Assembly (NCBI GenBank): GCA_943736015.1
Contig: OX031065.1
Coordinates: forward strand, 42,298,427-42,362,426
Reading direction: 5' to 3'
From: Tridacna crocea
Lineage: Eukaryota; Mollusca; Bivalvia; Cardiida; Cardiidae
Length of the DNA stretch: 64,000 bases
Below are positions 44,101 through 54,253 of this stretch, in pieces (the first letter of the stretch is position 1; each line of letters begins with the position of its first letter). Made by a program: the position numbers and the translations under genes. The notes beneath the pieces are model-generated. The model made no database searches. It saw only the letters and a list, made by a program, of their open reading frames with translations, and was not told where the DNA came from.

Positions 44101-47100
44101 TCGGACGTTTGCGTAAGGTGTCATCCCGGATCAGTCTGTGGTTGCCAGCATTTTCTCCTTTCCCCACAAGGTTTTCTACCATATAAAATGAAAATTTCGT
44201 CAATTCAGCCACTATAAAACCGTCAGCATCAGCTTTCAATTTGGAAAGGTCAAAGTTTTTGCCGTGTGTTAAAGGGTTTACTCATTTCACCATAATGAAG
44301 CCGGGTGGATTTAAGAAATAATCTTCTTTCTATCGTGGTTTATCGTTCAATAAATCACAGTTGTGAGTTATGAGGCACAATAAATAATCAACGAGGGCGA
44401 TAGCCCGAGTGGTTTATTCATTGCGCCTCATAACTCACAACGTGGTTTATTGAACGATATACCACGATAGAAAGAAGATTATTTCGATTCTAACATGACC
44501 AATTCTTAGTGAAATGAAAACAAGTTCAAACTTAGAGTAAAAACGCGGATGAAGATTATGTTCCATTGAATAACTCACTCATTGAATGACGTCACTCTAC
44601 ATGGATTGTCGCAGATTTTACCACGTTTTCCTTGCACTGTGCTTATTGAGCCAAAGTCGCGTGTCATGTTAGAATGAACGATATACCACGATAGAAAGAA
44701 GATTATTTCGATTCTAACATGGCCAATTCTTAGTGAAAGGAAAACAAGTTCAAACTGAGAGTAAAAACGCGGATGAAGATTATATTCCATTAAATAACTC
44801 ACTCATTGAATGACGTCACTCGATATAGGATGACGTCACTCTACATGGATTGTCGCAGATTTTACCACGTTTTCCTGGCACTGTGTTTATAGAGCCAAAG
44901 TCGCGTGTCATGTTAGAATTTTAGTTGACACAGGATATTGTGGACCAAGGTTACACTGGGCAGACCATGCAGTCTGGTCGTTAACTTACACAGTTGGATA
45001 CTGTAAGAAACTGCTTAGGTTTTCCTACGGTTGAACTCTTAACCCTTTCCCAAGCAAGCCCTGGTTTTTACGTGTCTGCAGTCTACAAGTCTTTTGAAAA
45101 CACTGTGGGAAAAGGAGAAATTGCTCGTAACGAGCAATTTCTCCTTTTCCCACAGTGTTTTCCTCCCATTTGGAGAACTTTCTACCATTTTCATCGAGTT
45201 TGAAATTGTCTCCTGCAAACCCTTTCAGTTTTGAAGAGTCTAAAACTTGTTGTTTGGGAAAGGGTTAAAGTTCCCTGCACGTTTTTTTTGTACCACTTAT
45301 TGTATAGATCAGTTCATCATTTACCTCACAATCCTGAATATTTAACGTTTGATAAATATTGTGGGAAAAGGAGAAAATGCTAGAAGTAAATATTTTCTTC
45401 CTCTTCCCTAATACTTTCGTTCCTTTCTCTTCCCTTATTACAGGAAACATCAATTACTTATCTACAGGTTCTAATTTTTGACTGCAAAAAGTTTTCAGAA
45501 TGGAAAAAGTCTAAAACCTTGGCGTCTTATAGAGAGTTAATCTCCGATTAATTTTGCGCTCCTGGGCTAGTTCCTTAACAGAGGACATAATTTTGGTCTT
45601 TTTCACATTGAAAGCATCTGCAGACGACCGATTAAGTATGGCTGTAAATAATAAATTCGCTTTTAAAAAGGGTGGAAAACATAATGAGAAAAGGAGAAAA
45701 TGCTGGTGACCAGCATTTTCTCTTTTTCCCAAAATGTTTTCCAACATCCGCTCTCCGCGGGGTCGTTAAAAATGGGGAACGTTTGGTAAAGGATCGACTT
45801 TTACGTTTACCTGATCTTAAACTGTTTGACTTTCGACATGAAATACGTTTCCACATTAATTGCCAAATGATGCTAGTGCATCAATACCCGTTTGGGAAAA
45901 TCGCTCAGTGTATTTGATTAATTTTAGGGCACGTGATTTGCCCATGGGACCCACTCGATGTCATTCGTGGGCGGCGTAAGTTGCAGAGTCCGTCTGATTT
46001 CTTTAAGAACTCTCTTTTAATCTGTTAAATCAAAAACTCTTTGTTGACCAAAAGTGCGAATTTTGTCAAAACTTATGTTAAAACACGACAGGAAAAAGTT
46101 TTAGAAGCAAATAGATCTGTACTATTTTGAATGGTTTGTCAATGGAAGCCAGTGCTCGCTTTGTTTCATTTTTTTTTCTCCTTAACCCATTACCAAACGA
46201 CAAAATTTTAGACTGGTCCAAATTGAAAGCATTTGCAGACGACAAAAAAAGGTGACTGAAAAACTGCTATTTGTTCTTGGAAGGGTAGAAAACACTGTGG
46301 AAAAAGGAGAAAATGCTGGTTACCAGCATTTTCTCCTTTTCCCACAGTGTTTTCAAAAGGCTTCTTTCTCAGGGGCGTCAAAAGTAGGGATTGTGTGGTA
46401 ATGGGTTAAAGCTGGGAGATTAAAAATAACTCTGATCCCTGAACACCCCCTTCCTCTTAATTTTGTTTGGTTTGGGGGCAGGGGTTTATAATGAAGAATC
46501 CTAATTACCCTCAGTGTCTCAATGGTCGTCTTCTCAAGGCTAAAGTAATCATCCCTCCAGATCTTAGCTCTGGCAAAGCGATCTGTAAAATATATAATAT
46601 TTTGAAGATATCGAGCTGTAGTTAAGAGGTTTTTGAAGTAAACCGACGATATTTGTTTTCTTTGTTCGGTGAAAGATCGAAATTTATTTCATGATTTCCG
46701 GTAGGATATCGAGAAATAGCAGTGAAAATATTTTTCGATCTTACACTGGTACCACCAGTGAAAATACCGATTTTCACGTTCTTGTTTCCTAGGTAAATTG
46801 CGCGTGCCTAACAACCAGATGGGAAATATGACGTCATATAGCTTACATTTCTCGCGCTTGACGTGACGTTGCTATGCGGGAGGGGTACGCCACGGGGAAT
46901 AAGGGAAAAGAACTGTACTGAATTTTGATAAAGCTCCACCCAGAAAGGGTAAAAAAGCATGAAATAAATAGAATATTTGTATTTTTCGGTGAAAGATTGA
47001 AATTTATTTCATCGAGTGGACACCATCGGTAATATTTTCACGAGTGGCGCAGCCACGAGTGAAAATATTACCGATGGTGTTCACGAAAAATACAAATATC

Positions 47101-50100
47101 CTCTATATAAGTCATCACGCGAACATAACAGGTAATGTTTTCACGAGTGGTGCGGTGGCGCAGCCATGAATGCATGAAAGTATTACCGATGATGTTGAGG
47201 AGATTAAATAAATTTCGATCTTTCATCAGAAAAAAACAACAACAAATATTCGATTAGTTTCATGTCTCTAACCCTTTTCTTTGGAGGTGACCCACATCAA
47301 AATCCAGCAAAATTCTGTTCGGTTATTAATCCTCGTGGCGTACCCTCATAAAGACGCATTACAATATTACGTAAAGCGCGGGAAATGTATGGTATTACGT
47401 CATATTTCAATCTGGTTGAAAGACACGTGCATTTTACTTATGTAAATAATGTGCGGGAGCTACTGTTTCCGCCTTCATTTGAAGAGATAGAGGATATTTG
47501 TTTTTTCGGTGAAAGATCGAAATTTATTTTATCGAGTGGATACAATCGGTCATATTTTCACGAGTGGCGCAGCCACGGGTGAAAAAATTACCGATGGTGT
47601 TCACCAGATGAAATAAATTCCGATCTTTCACCGAAAAAAAAAATTCTATTTATTTCATGCTTTTAACCCTTTCTGGGTGGAGTTTTATCAAAATCCAGTA
47701 CTGTTCTTTTCCGTTATTCCCTGTGGCGTACCCCTCCGGCATAGCAATGCATTGCAATATTACGTCATGCGCGAGAAACCTAAAGTAAATGACGTCATAT
47801 TTCCCATCTGGTTGTGAGGCACGCGCAATTTACCTAGGCGACAAGAACGTGAAAATCGGTATTTTCACTGGTGGTACCACTGAAAGATCGAAAAATATTT
47901 TCATTGCTATCTCTCGATATCCTACCGGAAAGCATGAAATAATAAGAAAATAAAATTGACATTTTTTCACTGGTTGTAACTATTAATTATCGAAAAAGTA
48001 TTCACCTTTATTTCTTGATAAAGTACCGGAAAGCATGAAATAAAATAGAGGCAACTTCACATCTCAACCCATTTCCAGACGACAAATGTTACGCATGACC
48101 AAACTGAAAGCAAATGCAGACATACCATGGCGAACAGTGCACTTACCCATGTGTTTCCTTGCTTTCTCATACCACTGCTGACACAACTTAGCCTCAAAGC
48201 CGCTGCTGCTTTTCTCACATGTATCTTGGGAGAAGAATCGCTGGACTCGCAAGCTAGCGACTATTCATGCAATTTACTAAGCTATCCAACCCTGCATGAG
48301 CAACATTTACATTCAATTTGTTATCTGCACTTGCTTTCAACTTGGACTAGTATCAAATTTTGTTGTCTGAAGAAGGTCGAACTCTCGACCAGATGACAAT
48401 ATCTTAGCCTTGTCCAAAGTAAATGTTGCTAGAAACATGAAATTTATCTTTCAAACGGTAAAAAATATCGTTGAAATGGAGAAAATGCCCGTTAGCACCA
48501 AGTATCTCTTCAGTGCCCACATTTTTTTTCAAGAGCCTTGTTTCTAGTGATCGTTAGAGCTCTGTATTGTGTGATAAAGCCTTTACACGAAATAAGGAAA
48601 TTCAACTTACGGTTATAGTTCTGCTGGAAAGCCTGAGTGAAGTTTTGTAGAACTTGCCGCTGATACTTAATGGGGTCAAAGTCTGGATTCTACAACAGTT
48701 AATTACAATGAAACACATAACTGCTGCAAGATATTTCATTATCTTGTAGATGAACATTTTGTAAAAACAAATTGGTAAAAGATGCGAATTTCTCGAAGCT
48801 ATTTCTGTATTTGCCTCAATGTTTTTGCACGTTTATATGCGATTTGAACCTTTAGCTTCTGCAGAGAAATATACGTAGAATCAAAGTGAGGGAACACTCG
48901 TATTTCGTCTTGAAGTAATTCTTCATTTCTACTGAAAGAATTTAGCAGTTATGGAATCAAAGTCAATATAAGACTTCCATGTGCATCAACACCTGCAAGA
49001 CACATAGCAGGTATACTGGGGGTTAAAATTCGTATTGTTGGTCTTGGAGCCTGCTGCCATTCTTGGTGTAGCACCCAGTTCCTGGACACTGGCTGGTTCT
49101 AGGCGCCGTGTGCGAAAACAAACACTCGACTGTGGAGGGGTCTGGTGATTTGGCGGACCACTGAAGTGTCGCAATGCCTTATTGTCTGATAAAGTCAACT
49201 GCGACACGAGTTCTGACAGTTACGGCCAATCCTATAAACCATCGGGACAACCACAGGGAGTAAGATTGACGTATCCCTGCCCAGTCAGGTTACCGGGAAC
49301 ATGAAGAATATCAGTCCTTTTAGCGTAATAAACATTTGGAGGTAAAGTCACTCTGTCATATCATGTCAGAAAAAACAACCCACGGTCTTCCCTTATTTTC
49401 CAGGCTACGTGTATAATTTGTTTACATCTTATAGTGGGTAATCAGATGCACAGATTGGATAGACCGTCTGACACAGTTCCAGGGTTGCTTGGTATAATGT
49501 ATAGGAAAATGAACTGCACCCTCTTTTGCCAGTATATGGCTCATTGAATGCAGCTTGTTTTACTATCCATGTAAAATAAAAAGGTTTTTAACGAATCAAA
49601 CAGCCATACATGTTTGTAAACAAGTTTTAAACTTACAACAGGACCACAGGATGGGTAGGCTAGATCCCATGATGCAATAGTTGTGTTTATCTGATACCTG
49701 AAAAAGAGAACAATGTCAGAAACCCATTTTTAACAAAGTCAAAAAACCGATTTTTGTACACAAAGTCTAATTTGTAATAAATTTAATCGACGTTCTAGAA
49801 ATCTTAACCCTTTACTCCACAGATACTCATTTCTACGCATTGCTTATAGGAGCCTTAGGAAAACATTGAGGCAAAAGGTGAAATTGCTCGTGACGAGCAA
49901 TTTCACCTTTTGCCACAATGTTTTCTACACTATCAAAAGGTGTCATATACACATAAGAAGCGGCTTCATCCTTGCTGTTATTTAGGGTCAGTTAGAGATA
50001 CTATAGAAATGCCTTATGGGGTAAAAGGTTAAATATTCACATAAATATGTATAGGTTTTAGCATAGAAATGACAGGTTAAGATTACAAAAAAAGAAATAG

Positions 50101-53100
50101 CGATAGAAATTGACAATTTAGAGTTCTTTAACACACAATTTAATTTATCATTATTGACAAACCACAAAAACAGACATGAATAACTCGCCTATCCCTCATT
50201 ACTATTGAAAAAAGCACAACGAACCTTTTATTAATCAATACAGGCAAGCCACAAAAACATAAATAAAAAAATAGAGGATATTTGTCTTTTTCGGTCAAAG
50301 ATCGAAATTTATTTCATCGAGTGGACACCATCGGTAATATTTTCACGAGTGGCCGCTCACCAAAAAAAAAAAACAAATATTCTATTTATTTCATGCTTTT
50401 TACCCTTTCAGGGAGGAGCTTTATCAAAATTCAGTACAGTTCTTTTCCCTTGTTCCCCGTGGCGTACCCCTCCCGCATAGCAACGTTACGTCAAGCGCGA
50501 GAAATGTAAGGTATATGACGTCATATTTCCCATCTGGTTGTTAGGCACGCGCAATTTACCTAGGCAACAAGAAAGTGAAAATCGGTATTTTCACTGGTGG
50601 TTCCAGTGTAAGATCGAAAAATATTTCCACTGCTATTTCTCGATATCCTACCGGAAAGCATGAAATAAGTAAGCAGTCACTGCGATATGCTTAAAGTTAA
50701 TAATGTTACGGGAGATCACTCCTTCATGCATGGCTTCATCTCAATGATAAATACAATACCTACATGTACCTATCGCGTTTGCTAGAACTCTTTTTAGCTC
50801 AGTGGTTATGATATTGGTCTTTCGCCCGGGCCTTCTAATTTTGAATGCAGCCCAGTCCCTGTATTTCTGCAATGCATTTGTCCATTTCTTCTTTGTTGTG
50901 GACTATGTTCGTGAGACTATTGAAAGCGGTAGAAAACACTATTTAGTTAATCAATTAAGAGATCATACACAAAAACATACATAACCAAGTAAGATGTCGC
51001 GGTGACATGATTGAGTTTGTATTGAATACAGAATAACATATAGCATTTAACTTCTTTACCCTTTCCCAAACAATCCCTGGTTTTTACGGGTCTAGAATAG
51101 TTAGCCTTTTGAAAACATTGCGGGAAAAGGAGAAAATGCTGGTAACCAGCATTTTCTCCTTTTCCCACAATGTTTTCTACCCTATCATAGACAGAAATCA
51201 TCTTTTCAGCAAGAGTTGAATTGTCGTCTGCAAATGCTTTCAATTTGGTCTAGTCCAAAAGTTTGGTGTTTGGGAAAGGGTTAATGAAGACCAACCAGAG
51301 TATCAGTACAACTTGGGGATGGGTAAAAAAGATGATTACCGTTTCGGATCCGGTAAGAAACGAAGTCGGGTATTGTTGGTCTCTATGAGAAACGGTAATA
51401 CAGCCACCTAGAGTATATGAGTTTCACTCTTTACCAAACGACATAACTTTAGACTCGGTCAAATTGGAAGCATTTGCATCTGCAGACGACAACATTAATA
51501 TGACTCCGTGATGCATTTCAACAAGCAAGATATCACCTAGTTATAGATCCTAAAATCCGTTTTATAAAATCCGTTTTATAAAATCCGTTTCATAAAACCC
51601 GTTTTATAAAATCTGTTTCATAAAATCTGTTTTATAAAACAACAGACTAAATCATGACGTAGGTTTATTCCTTGACATGCAGAAAATTTTATGATATCGA
51701 AAAGTCTCGGCCCATATCACCCTGCGCGGACTGCGCGGGCTAATATGGTCGATACCTTTCACAAACGCAACAAGACACCTTTTTGAAGAACATGGTTCAA
51801 ATGAATTCTGGCTTGCATTCACCAATCGTTTTGATTGACATCTGTCTCAATCTATATTTAGAGAGTGACATAATGTATGTGATCATGAAACTCTTTGAGT
51901 TAGAATACTCTTCAGAATTAGACCAAGAATGCAGTTTAATACGGTTGGTTAAACTCTCAGGAACCGAGCTTCCGTTTCTAGCCTCACCAAACTTTGACTC
52001 ATTACCAAACGACAATATTTGTCTAAATCGAAAGCATTTGCAGACGACAAAATAAAAGTGACAGAAAAATTGAAATTTGTTTTGTGAAGGGTAGAAAACA
52101 TTGTGGGAAAAGGAGAAAATGCTGGTTACCAGCATTTTCTCCTTTTCCCAAAATGTTTTCTAAAGGCTTGTTTTTTAGGGGCGTCAAAAGTAGGGATTGT
52201 GTGGTAATGGGATAAGAAACAAATAATACAGTAGGGCCTATGGCATCATGGCACTCGCTAAAACATTGAAAAAAGAAAACATACTTCATGTTTATCATAC
52301 ACTTCTTTGTAAATCTTTAATATTCCATTGCAATAAAATGGACAATCAGGATCCGGCATGAGTTGGCAAGCTTAATATCATTTTTCTGTGAACGAGTTTA
52401 ATAAAATTTTTCCCTTAAAAGCCAACGAATATCAGATTCCTTTTATTACATCACATTACTGTATCTCAAGAATCTTAGTGTACAAATGTACATTCAAATT
52501 TACATAAAGCCTATTTACTTCTTTGACACGTTTGATAATCACATACCATGAATACTTCCAGAGAAACTTGCATTTTGTTTAACATCTAAAGATACCAAAA
52601 TTTGCAATTTTTGTCACCATCATCGGTTTTGACCGTCAATTTCACACCTAGGAATCTTGGTCGGCAATGTTTTAAAATTGAGTTGTATATCTACAAAGTG
52701 TTAACCAAATACTTCTCTATTTTCTTATCTCACACATGTGTAAGCCAAGAAGATTTATACTGGCTGTCTTTAAGTGTCTTATATTGAAAAAAAGGGGGGT
52801 TATGTAGTAAAAATCCATATCTCAAGATAGAGGGAGTGATTTTGATTTCAAAATTACAAAATATTAATTATTATGCACTAAACCCTATGTTGTGGATTCT
52901 AATGAGTACCCACAACATAGGGTTTCAAAGAGTTATAATGGATTAAGAATATTATCATTCCCTCTTATGTGGAGCTCTGAAAACCTATCTTGAAACAATG
53001 TTTTGATTTTCGACCATCGATACTCACGTTCTTCTTTCAGATCGGTGGAGTGGTTTATAATTTTGCCAAGTTTCACCTACCGTTTTTGTTCTTAAAGCCA

Positions 53101-53559
53101 CACAGTTTTCCAAGGTGTTTGATAGTTGCACTAACGTCGTGTTATAAGAAAGCTTTAGAACTATTCCATCTGGTGTGATCTCTATCGAGGCTGTTTGGGA
53201 CTTCTCTGGTACATCAAAATCGTGTTTGTCCTGGGAATTAGAAACCGGTGTTTTGATAAATAAGAATTAAGTTGATTCCTTTTACCATATTGTTGAAAAA
53301 GTGGAAAATAAGTATTTTCGATCTTTCACCGTAAAAAAACAAATATCCTCTATATACATATATTTACCGAAGTAAAATGTGAAAATGATGTCGGAACAAC
53401 GGTGTCAATCTCCACAGATATCAGAAACATAATGTCATGAATTTTTTGTTCAAACCAAAACTCCAATTCCTTTGTATTATCATGTCCGAGTAGACTGCCA
53501 TCCGGAAATGTGACGTCATGTGACCCGTACTTTGGGAGCACACTTCCGTTTAACCCAGC
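40849..53559 (-). CDS. unrecognised extracellular or membrane protein gene (eight exons, 5' end not found)
   Basis: In coding order the exons are 53559-53368, 53230-53077, 52370-52285, 49690-49637, 48689-48611, 48245-48147, 46582-46509 and 41149-about 40852. Each has an AG acceptor. The seven internal donors are GT, and the phases chain without a break (0, 1, 0, 0, 1, 1, 0). The product so far is about 246 residues plus the last exon. N-glycosylation sequons (NGS, NTT, NTT, NFT) and about seven cysteines point to an extracellular protein. The last exons, around YMIVTANIGEGSKITVEHT, faintly recall a SEA-type fold, but I do not recognise the family. A start codon, signal peptide and first exon(s) were not found; they should lie above 53559. 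The chained phases are the main support. Confidence 0.6.
41221..41476. repeat. family D element, copy 3
   Basis: Two hairpins with arms of the TGTTTCGGATCAGCC and CCGTCTCGGATTAGCC types around GCGCAGTCCGCGC and GCGCGGACTGCGC. The left outer end is eroded. Confidence 0.8.
41707..41932. repeat. ~225-bp imperfect palindrome
   Basis: ACCGCACCCAAATGGGAA, ATCGCCTTTCATCG and ACTCGGGTTATCCGTAATCG reappear inverted as CCATTGGGGAACCCGAT, CGATGAAAGACGAT and CGATTACAGGTAACCCGAGT. It has no family members elsewhere in the window. Confidence 0.75.
42430..42555. repeat. GGTCATTTCGTAC tandem units
   Basis: At least five spaced occurrences of the core TCATTTCGTAC in 125 bp, with variable spacers. The open frames here result from this repetition. 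Confidence 0.75.
43005..43246. repeat. family A element, TTGCTCGTTATAAGCAA variant, degenerate
   Basis: Ends CCACTTTCCCAAAC and GTTTGGAAAAGAGC. The centre GAGAAATTGCTCGTTATAAG is only partly self-complementary. Confidence 0.65.
43809..44035. repeat. family A palindromic element
   Basis: Full copy, centre CTGGTTACCAG, right end GTTTGGGAAAGGGTTAAA. It follows a family E/MITE relative at 43640-43805. Confidence 0.85.
44138..44280. repeat. family A element, right half only
   Basis: GTTGCCAGCATTTTCTCC onward to GTGTTAAAGGGTTTA; the left half is missing and a family E half-hairpin (44100-44137) takes its place. Confidence 0.65.
44313..44930. repeat. family C element, copy 2, with a duplicated right part
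   Basis: The first 350 bp match 26526-26915. The right part, from GAACGATATACCACGATAG through GAATGACGTCACTC, is then repeated in direct order from 44678, and the GATGACGTCACTC motif is present once more. Confidence 0.8.
45039..45269. repeat. family A element, TTGCTCGTAACGAGCAA variant
   Basis: Full copy with ends TTAACCCTTTCCCAAGC and GTTTGGGAAAGGGTTAA and a perfect centre. Confidence 0.88.
45300..45540. repeat. family A element, degenerate
   Basis: TTGTGGGAAAAGGAGAAAATG is intact, the opposite arm has decayed (ATATTTTCTTCCTCTTCCC) and the tip is no longer palindromic. Confidence 0.55.
45570..45795. repeat. family A element
   Basis: Centre GCTGGTGACCAGC, arms GAGAAAAGGAGAAAA and TTTTCTCTTTTTCCC, right end AACGTTTGGTAAAGGA. 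Confidence 0.75.
46182..46408. repeat. family A palindromic element
   Basis: Full copy with ends TTAACCCATTACC and GGTAATGGGTTAA and centre CTGGTTACCAG. Confidence 0.88.
46509..46582 (-). CDS. - strand gene, exon 7 of those found
   Basis: After ATTTTACAG it encodes (D)RFARAKIWRDDYFSLEKTTI and ETLR; the donor is AGG/GTAATT. It starts with two bases that complete a codon from the previous exon and ends on a codon boundary. Basic and acidic residues alternate, suggesting a helix. Confidence 0.6.
46600..47110. repeat. family B element, inverted copy
   Basis: It starts with GAGCTGTAGTTAAGAGG (related to the palindrome at 5108-5225), then GATTTCCGGTAGGATATCG, TGACGTCA, GGGGTACGCCACGGGGAA and the hairpin with ACACCATCGGTAATATTTTC. 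Confidence 0.8.
47110..47945. repeat. family B elements, two further copies
   Basis: A fragment (47125-47400) is followed by a fuller copy (47487-47945) that begins GAGGATATTTGTTTTTTCGG and ends CTACCGGAAAGCATG. With 46600-47110 they form a head-to-head and tandem cluster. Confidence 0.8.
48063..48385. repeat. family A end segments flanking a coding exon
   Basis: 48063-48121 (CAACCCATTTCCAGACGAC then AAACTGAAAGCAAATGCAGAC) is the left end and 48317-48376 (TTATCTGCACTTGCTTTCAAC then TTTTGTTGTCTGAAG) the right end in inverted orientation. The usual palindromic centre is absent and the exon 48147-48245 lies between. Confidence 0.6.
48147..48245 (-). CDS. - strand gene, exon 6 of those found, inside a repeat frame
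   Basis: It encodes QRFFSQDTCEKSSSGFEAKL then CQQWYEKARKHM, with donor ATGG/GTAAGT. It begins and ends in phase 1 as its neighbours require. The acceptor GCGAG has a poor pyrimidine tract, so the exact left edge is uncertain. Outward from the exon, 48063-48121 and 48317-48376 are the two inverted end segments of a family A repeat. Confidence 0.55.
48395..48590. repeat. family A element, degenerate
   Basis: GACGACAATATC-like start, GAAATGGAGAAAATGCCCG centre and TCAAGAGCCTTGTTTCTAGTG right arm; the palindrome is mostly eroded. Confidence 0.5.
48611..48689 (-). CDS. - strand gene, exon 5 of those found
   Basis: It encodes NPDFDPIKYQRQVLQNFTQA then FQQNYN and one base of the next codon. Acceptor CTGTTGTAG, donor ACC/GTAAGT. 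NFT is a glycosylation sequon. Confidence 0.65.
48700..49630. other. intron sequence, no other gene seen
   Basis: No repeat family of this window is evident. The frame at 48986-49207 has no splice-site support. Confidence 0.4.
49637..49690 (-). CDS. - strand gene, exon 4 of those found
   Basis: It encodes INTTIASWDLAYPSCGPV, with donor GTT/GTAAGT. Two acceptors lie seven bases apart (TTTTTCAG and GTATCAG); only the second keeps frame with the exon before it. The first would give a one-base-plus frame reading YQINTTIA. The tandem acceptor could allow alternative splicing. Confidence 0.55.
49805..50031. repeat. family A element, GGTGAAATTGCTCG variant
   Basis: Ends TTAACCCTTTACTCC and GGGGTAAAAGGTTAA, tip CGTGACG. 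Its outer sequence (GGTGTCATATACACAT, GGCTTCATCC) matches 36033-36262 in inverted orientation, defining a subfamily. Confidence 0.85.
50272..50670. repeat. family B element, hairpin partly deleted
   Basis: Opens GAGGATATTTGTCTTTTTCG, loses most of the second hairpin arm after CACGAGTGGC, then continues normally through GTGGCGTACCCCTCCCGC to CTACCGGAAAGCATG. Confidence 0.8.
50690..50920 (+). mobile_element. tRNA-derived SINE, diverged copy
   Basis: Box A reads TAGCTCAGTGGTTATGATAT; box B is eroded. The body ends TGGACTATGTTCGTGAGAC, matching the - strand SINE pair at 13432-13967. Confidence 0.65.
51057..51284. repeat. family A palindromic element
   Basis: Full copy with ends ACCCTTTCCCAAAC and GTTTGGGAAAGGGTTAA and centre CTGGTAACCAG. 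Confidence 0.88.
51420..51510. repeat. family A left end only
   Basis: CACTCTTTACCAAACGAC, ACTCGGTCAAATTGGAAGC and GCAGACGAC, then the match stops. Confidence 0.6.
51545..51645. repeat. short tandem AAAATCCGTTTTAT units
   Basis: About six copies of a 15-bp unit, ATAAAATCCGTTTTA and variants. Confidence 0.8.
51690..51765. repeat. family E hairpin
   Basis: Core CTGCGCGGACTGCGCG with imperfect arms around CCCATATCA and TAATATGG. A family G fragment follows at 51810-51960. Confidence 0.6.
51998..52215. repeat. family A palindromic element
   Basis: Centre CTGGTTACCAG, right end GTGTGGTAATGGGATAA; the left end is short. Confidence 0.85.
52285..52370 (-). CDS. - strand gene, exon 3 of those found
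   Basis: It encodes (A)CQLMPDPDCPFYCNGILKIY then KEVYDKHE. A TAA stop lies just upstream in the same frame, so the acceptor must be at ATTAAG. Donor GAA/GTATGT. Three closely spaced Cys suggest a disulphide knot. Confidence 0.6.
52800..53040. repeat. imperfect inverted repeat in an intron
   Basis: ACCCTATGTTGTGGATTCTAA pairs with AATGAGTACCCACAACATAGG around 52885-52925, and TCAAGATAGAGGGAGTG pairs loosely with the CCCTCTTATGTGGAGC stretch. The same outer motifs occur at 16435-16610. Confidence 0.55.
53077..53230 (-). CDS. - strand gene, exon 2 of those found
   Basis: It encodes DKHDFDVPEKSQTASIEITP, DGIVLKLSYNTTLVQLSNTL, ENCVALRTKTV plus one base. Acceptor TAATTCCCAG, donor GTAG/GTGAAA. 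The alternating hydrophobic pattern suggests beta strands. Confidence 0.62.
53368..53559 (-). CDS. - strand gene, exon 1 of those found (probably not the first)
   Basis: It encodes 64 residues: AGLNGSVLPKYGSHDVTFPD, GSLLGHDNTKELEFWFEQKI, HDIMFLISVEIDTVVPTSFS, HFTS. Acceptor TTTCTTTTTCAG and donor TCG/GTAAAT, both on codon boundaries. It has no start methionine, so at least one exon lies upstream. Confidence 0.6.
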
Positions 53560-54025
53560 CTGAAAAAGAAAGCGACTTTATGAAAAACGCCTTGTAGAAT
53601 CTTAAAATCACCATGATTAAAAGAACATGTGCCATGCTCTTTAAAAAAGGAGACTTAACGTGGTGGACCCATAAAATAAAATAGCCACTAGTATTTCCAC
53701 TGTAATATTATCCTACAAAATTTGCAAAGATTAAAAATGAGTATTATTGTACTACTTTCACCGAGCCACTTTTTCCATTTTGTCCATCCTAGAATTATCA
53801 TTTATAAATCTAAAACCATTATACTCGCATTACAAAAAGATATAATTACCTCCCTTTTCTGGATACTAACAAAAGTATCAACAAATAATTTCAAGATAGA
53901 CGTCAAAGGAATTTCTGGTCGGTTAAAAATGTGCAAAAATACTATATCTGTATAAATCTGTCTTTATCAATTGTCAAAAATTTTTTATGCCATACTGCAC
54001 TAGAAGTATTACGGGGTGCACTACC

Positions 54026-54253
54026 TTAACCCTTTCCCAAACAATCCCTTGTTTTTACGGGTCTGGAATAGTAGCCTTTTGAAAACAATGTGGAAAAAGG
54101 AGAAAATGCTGGTAACCAGCATTTTCTCCTTTTCCCACAATGTTTTTACCCTATCATAGACATAAATCTTCTTTTCGGCAAGAGTTGAATTGTCGTCTGC
54201 AAATGCTTTCAATTTGGTCTAATCCAAAAGTTTGTCGTTTGGGAAAGGGTTAA
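54026..54253. repeat. family A palindromic element
   Basis: Full copy with ends TTAACCCTTTCCCAAAC and GTTTGGGAAAGGGTTAAT and centre CTGGTAACCAG. Confidence 0.88.
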
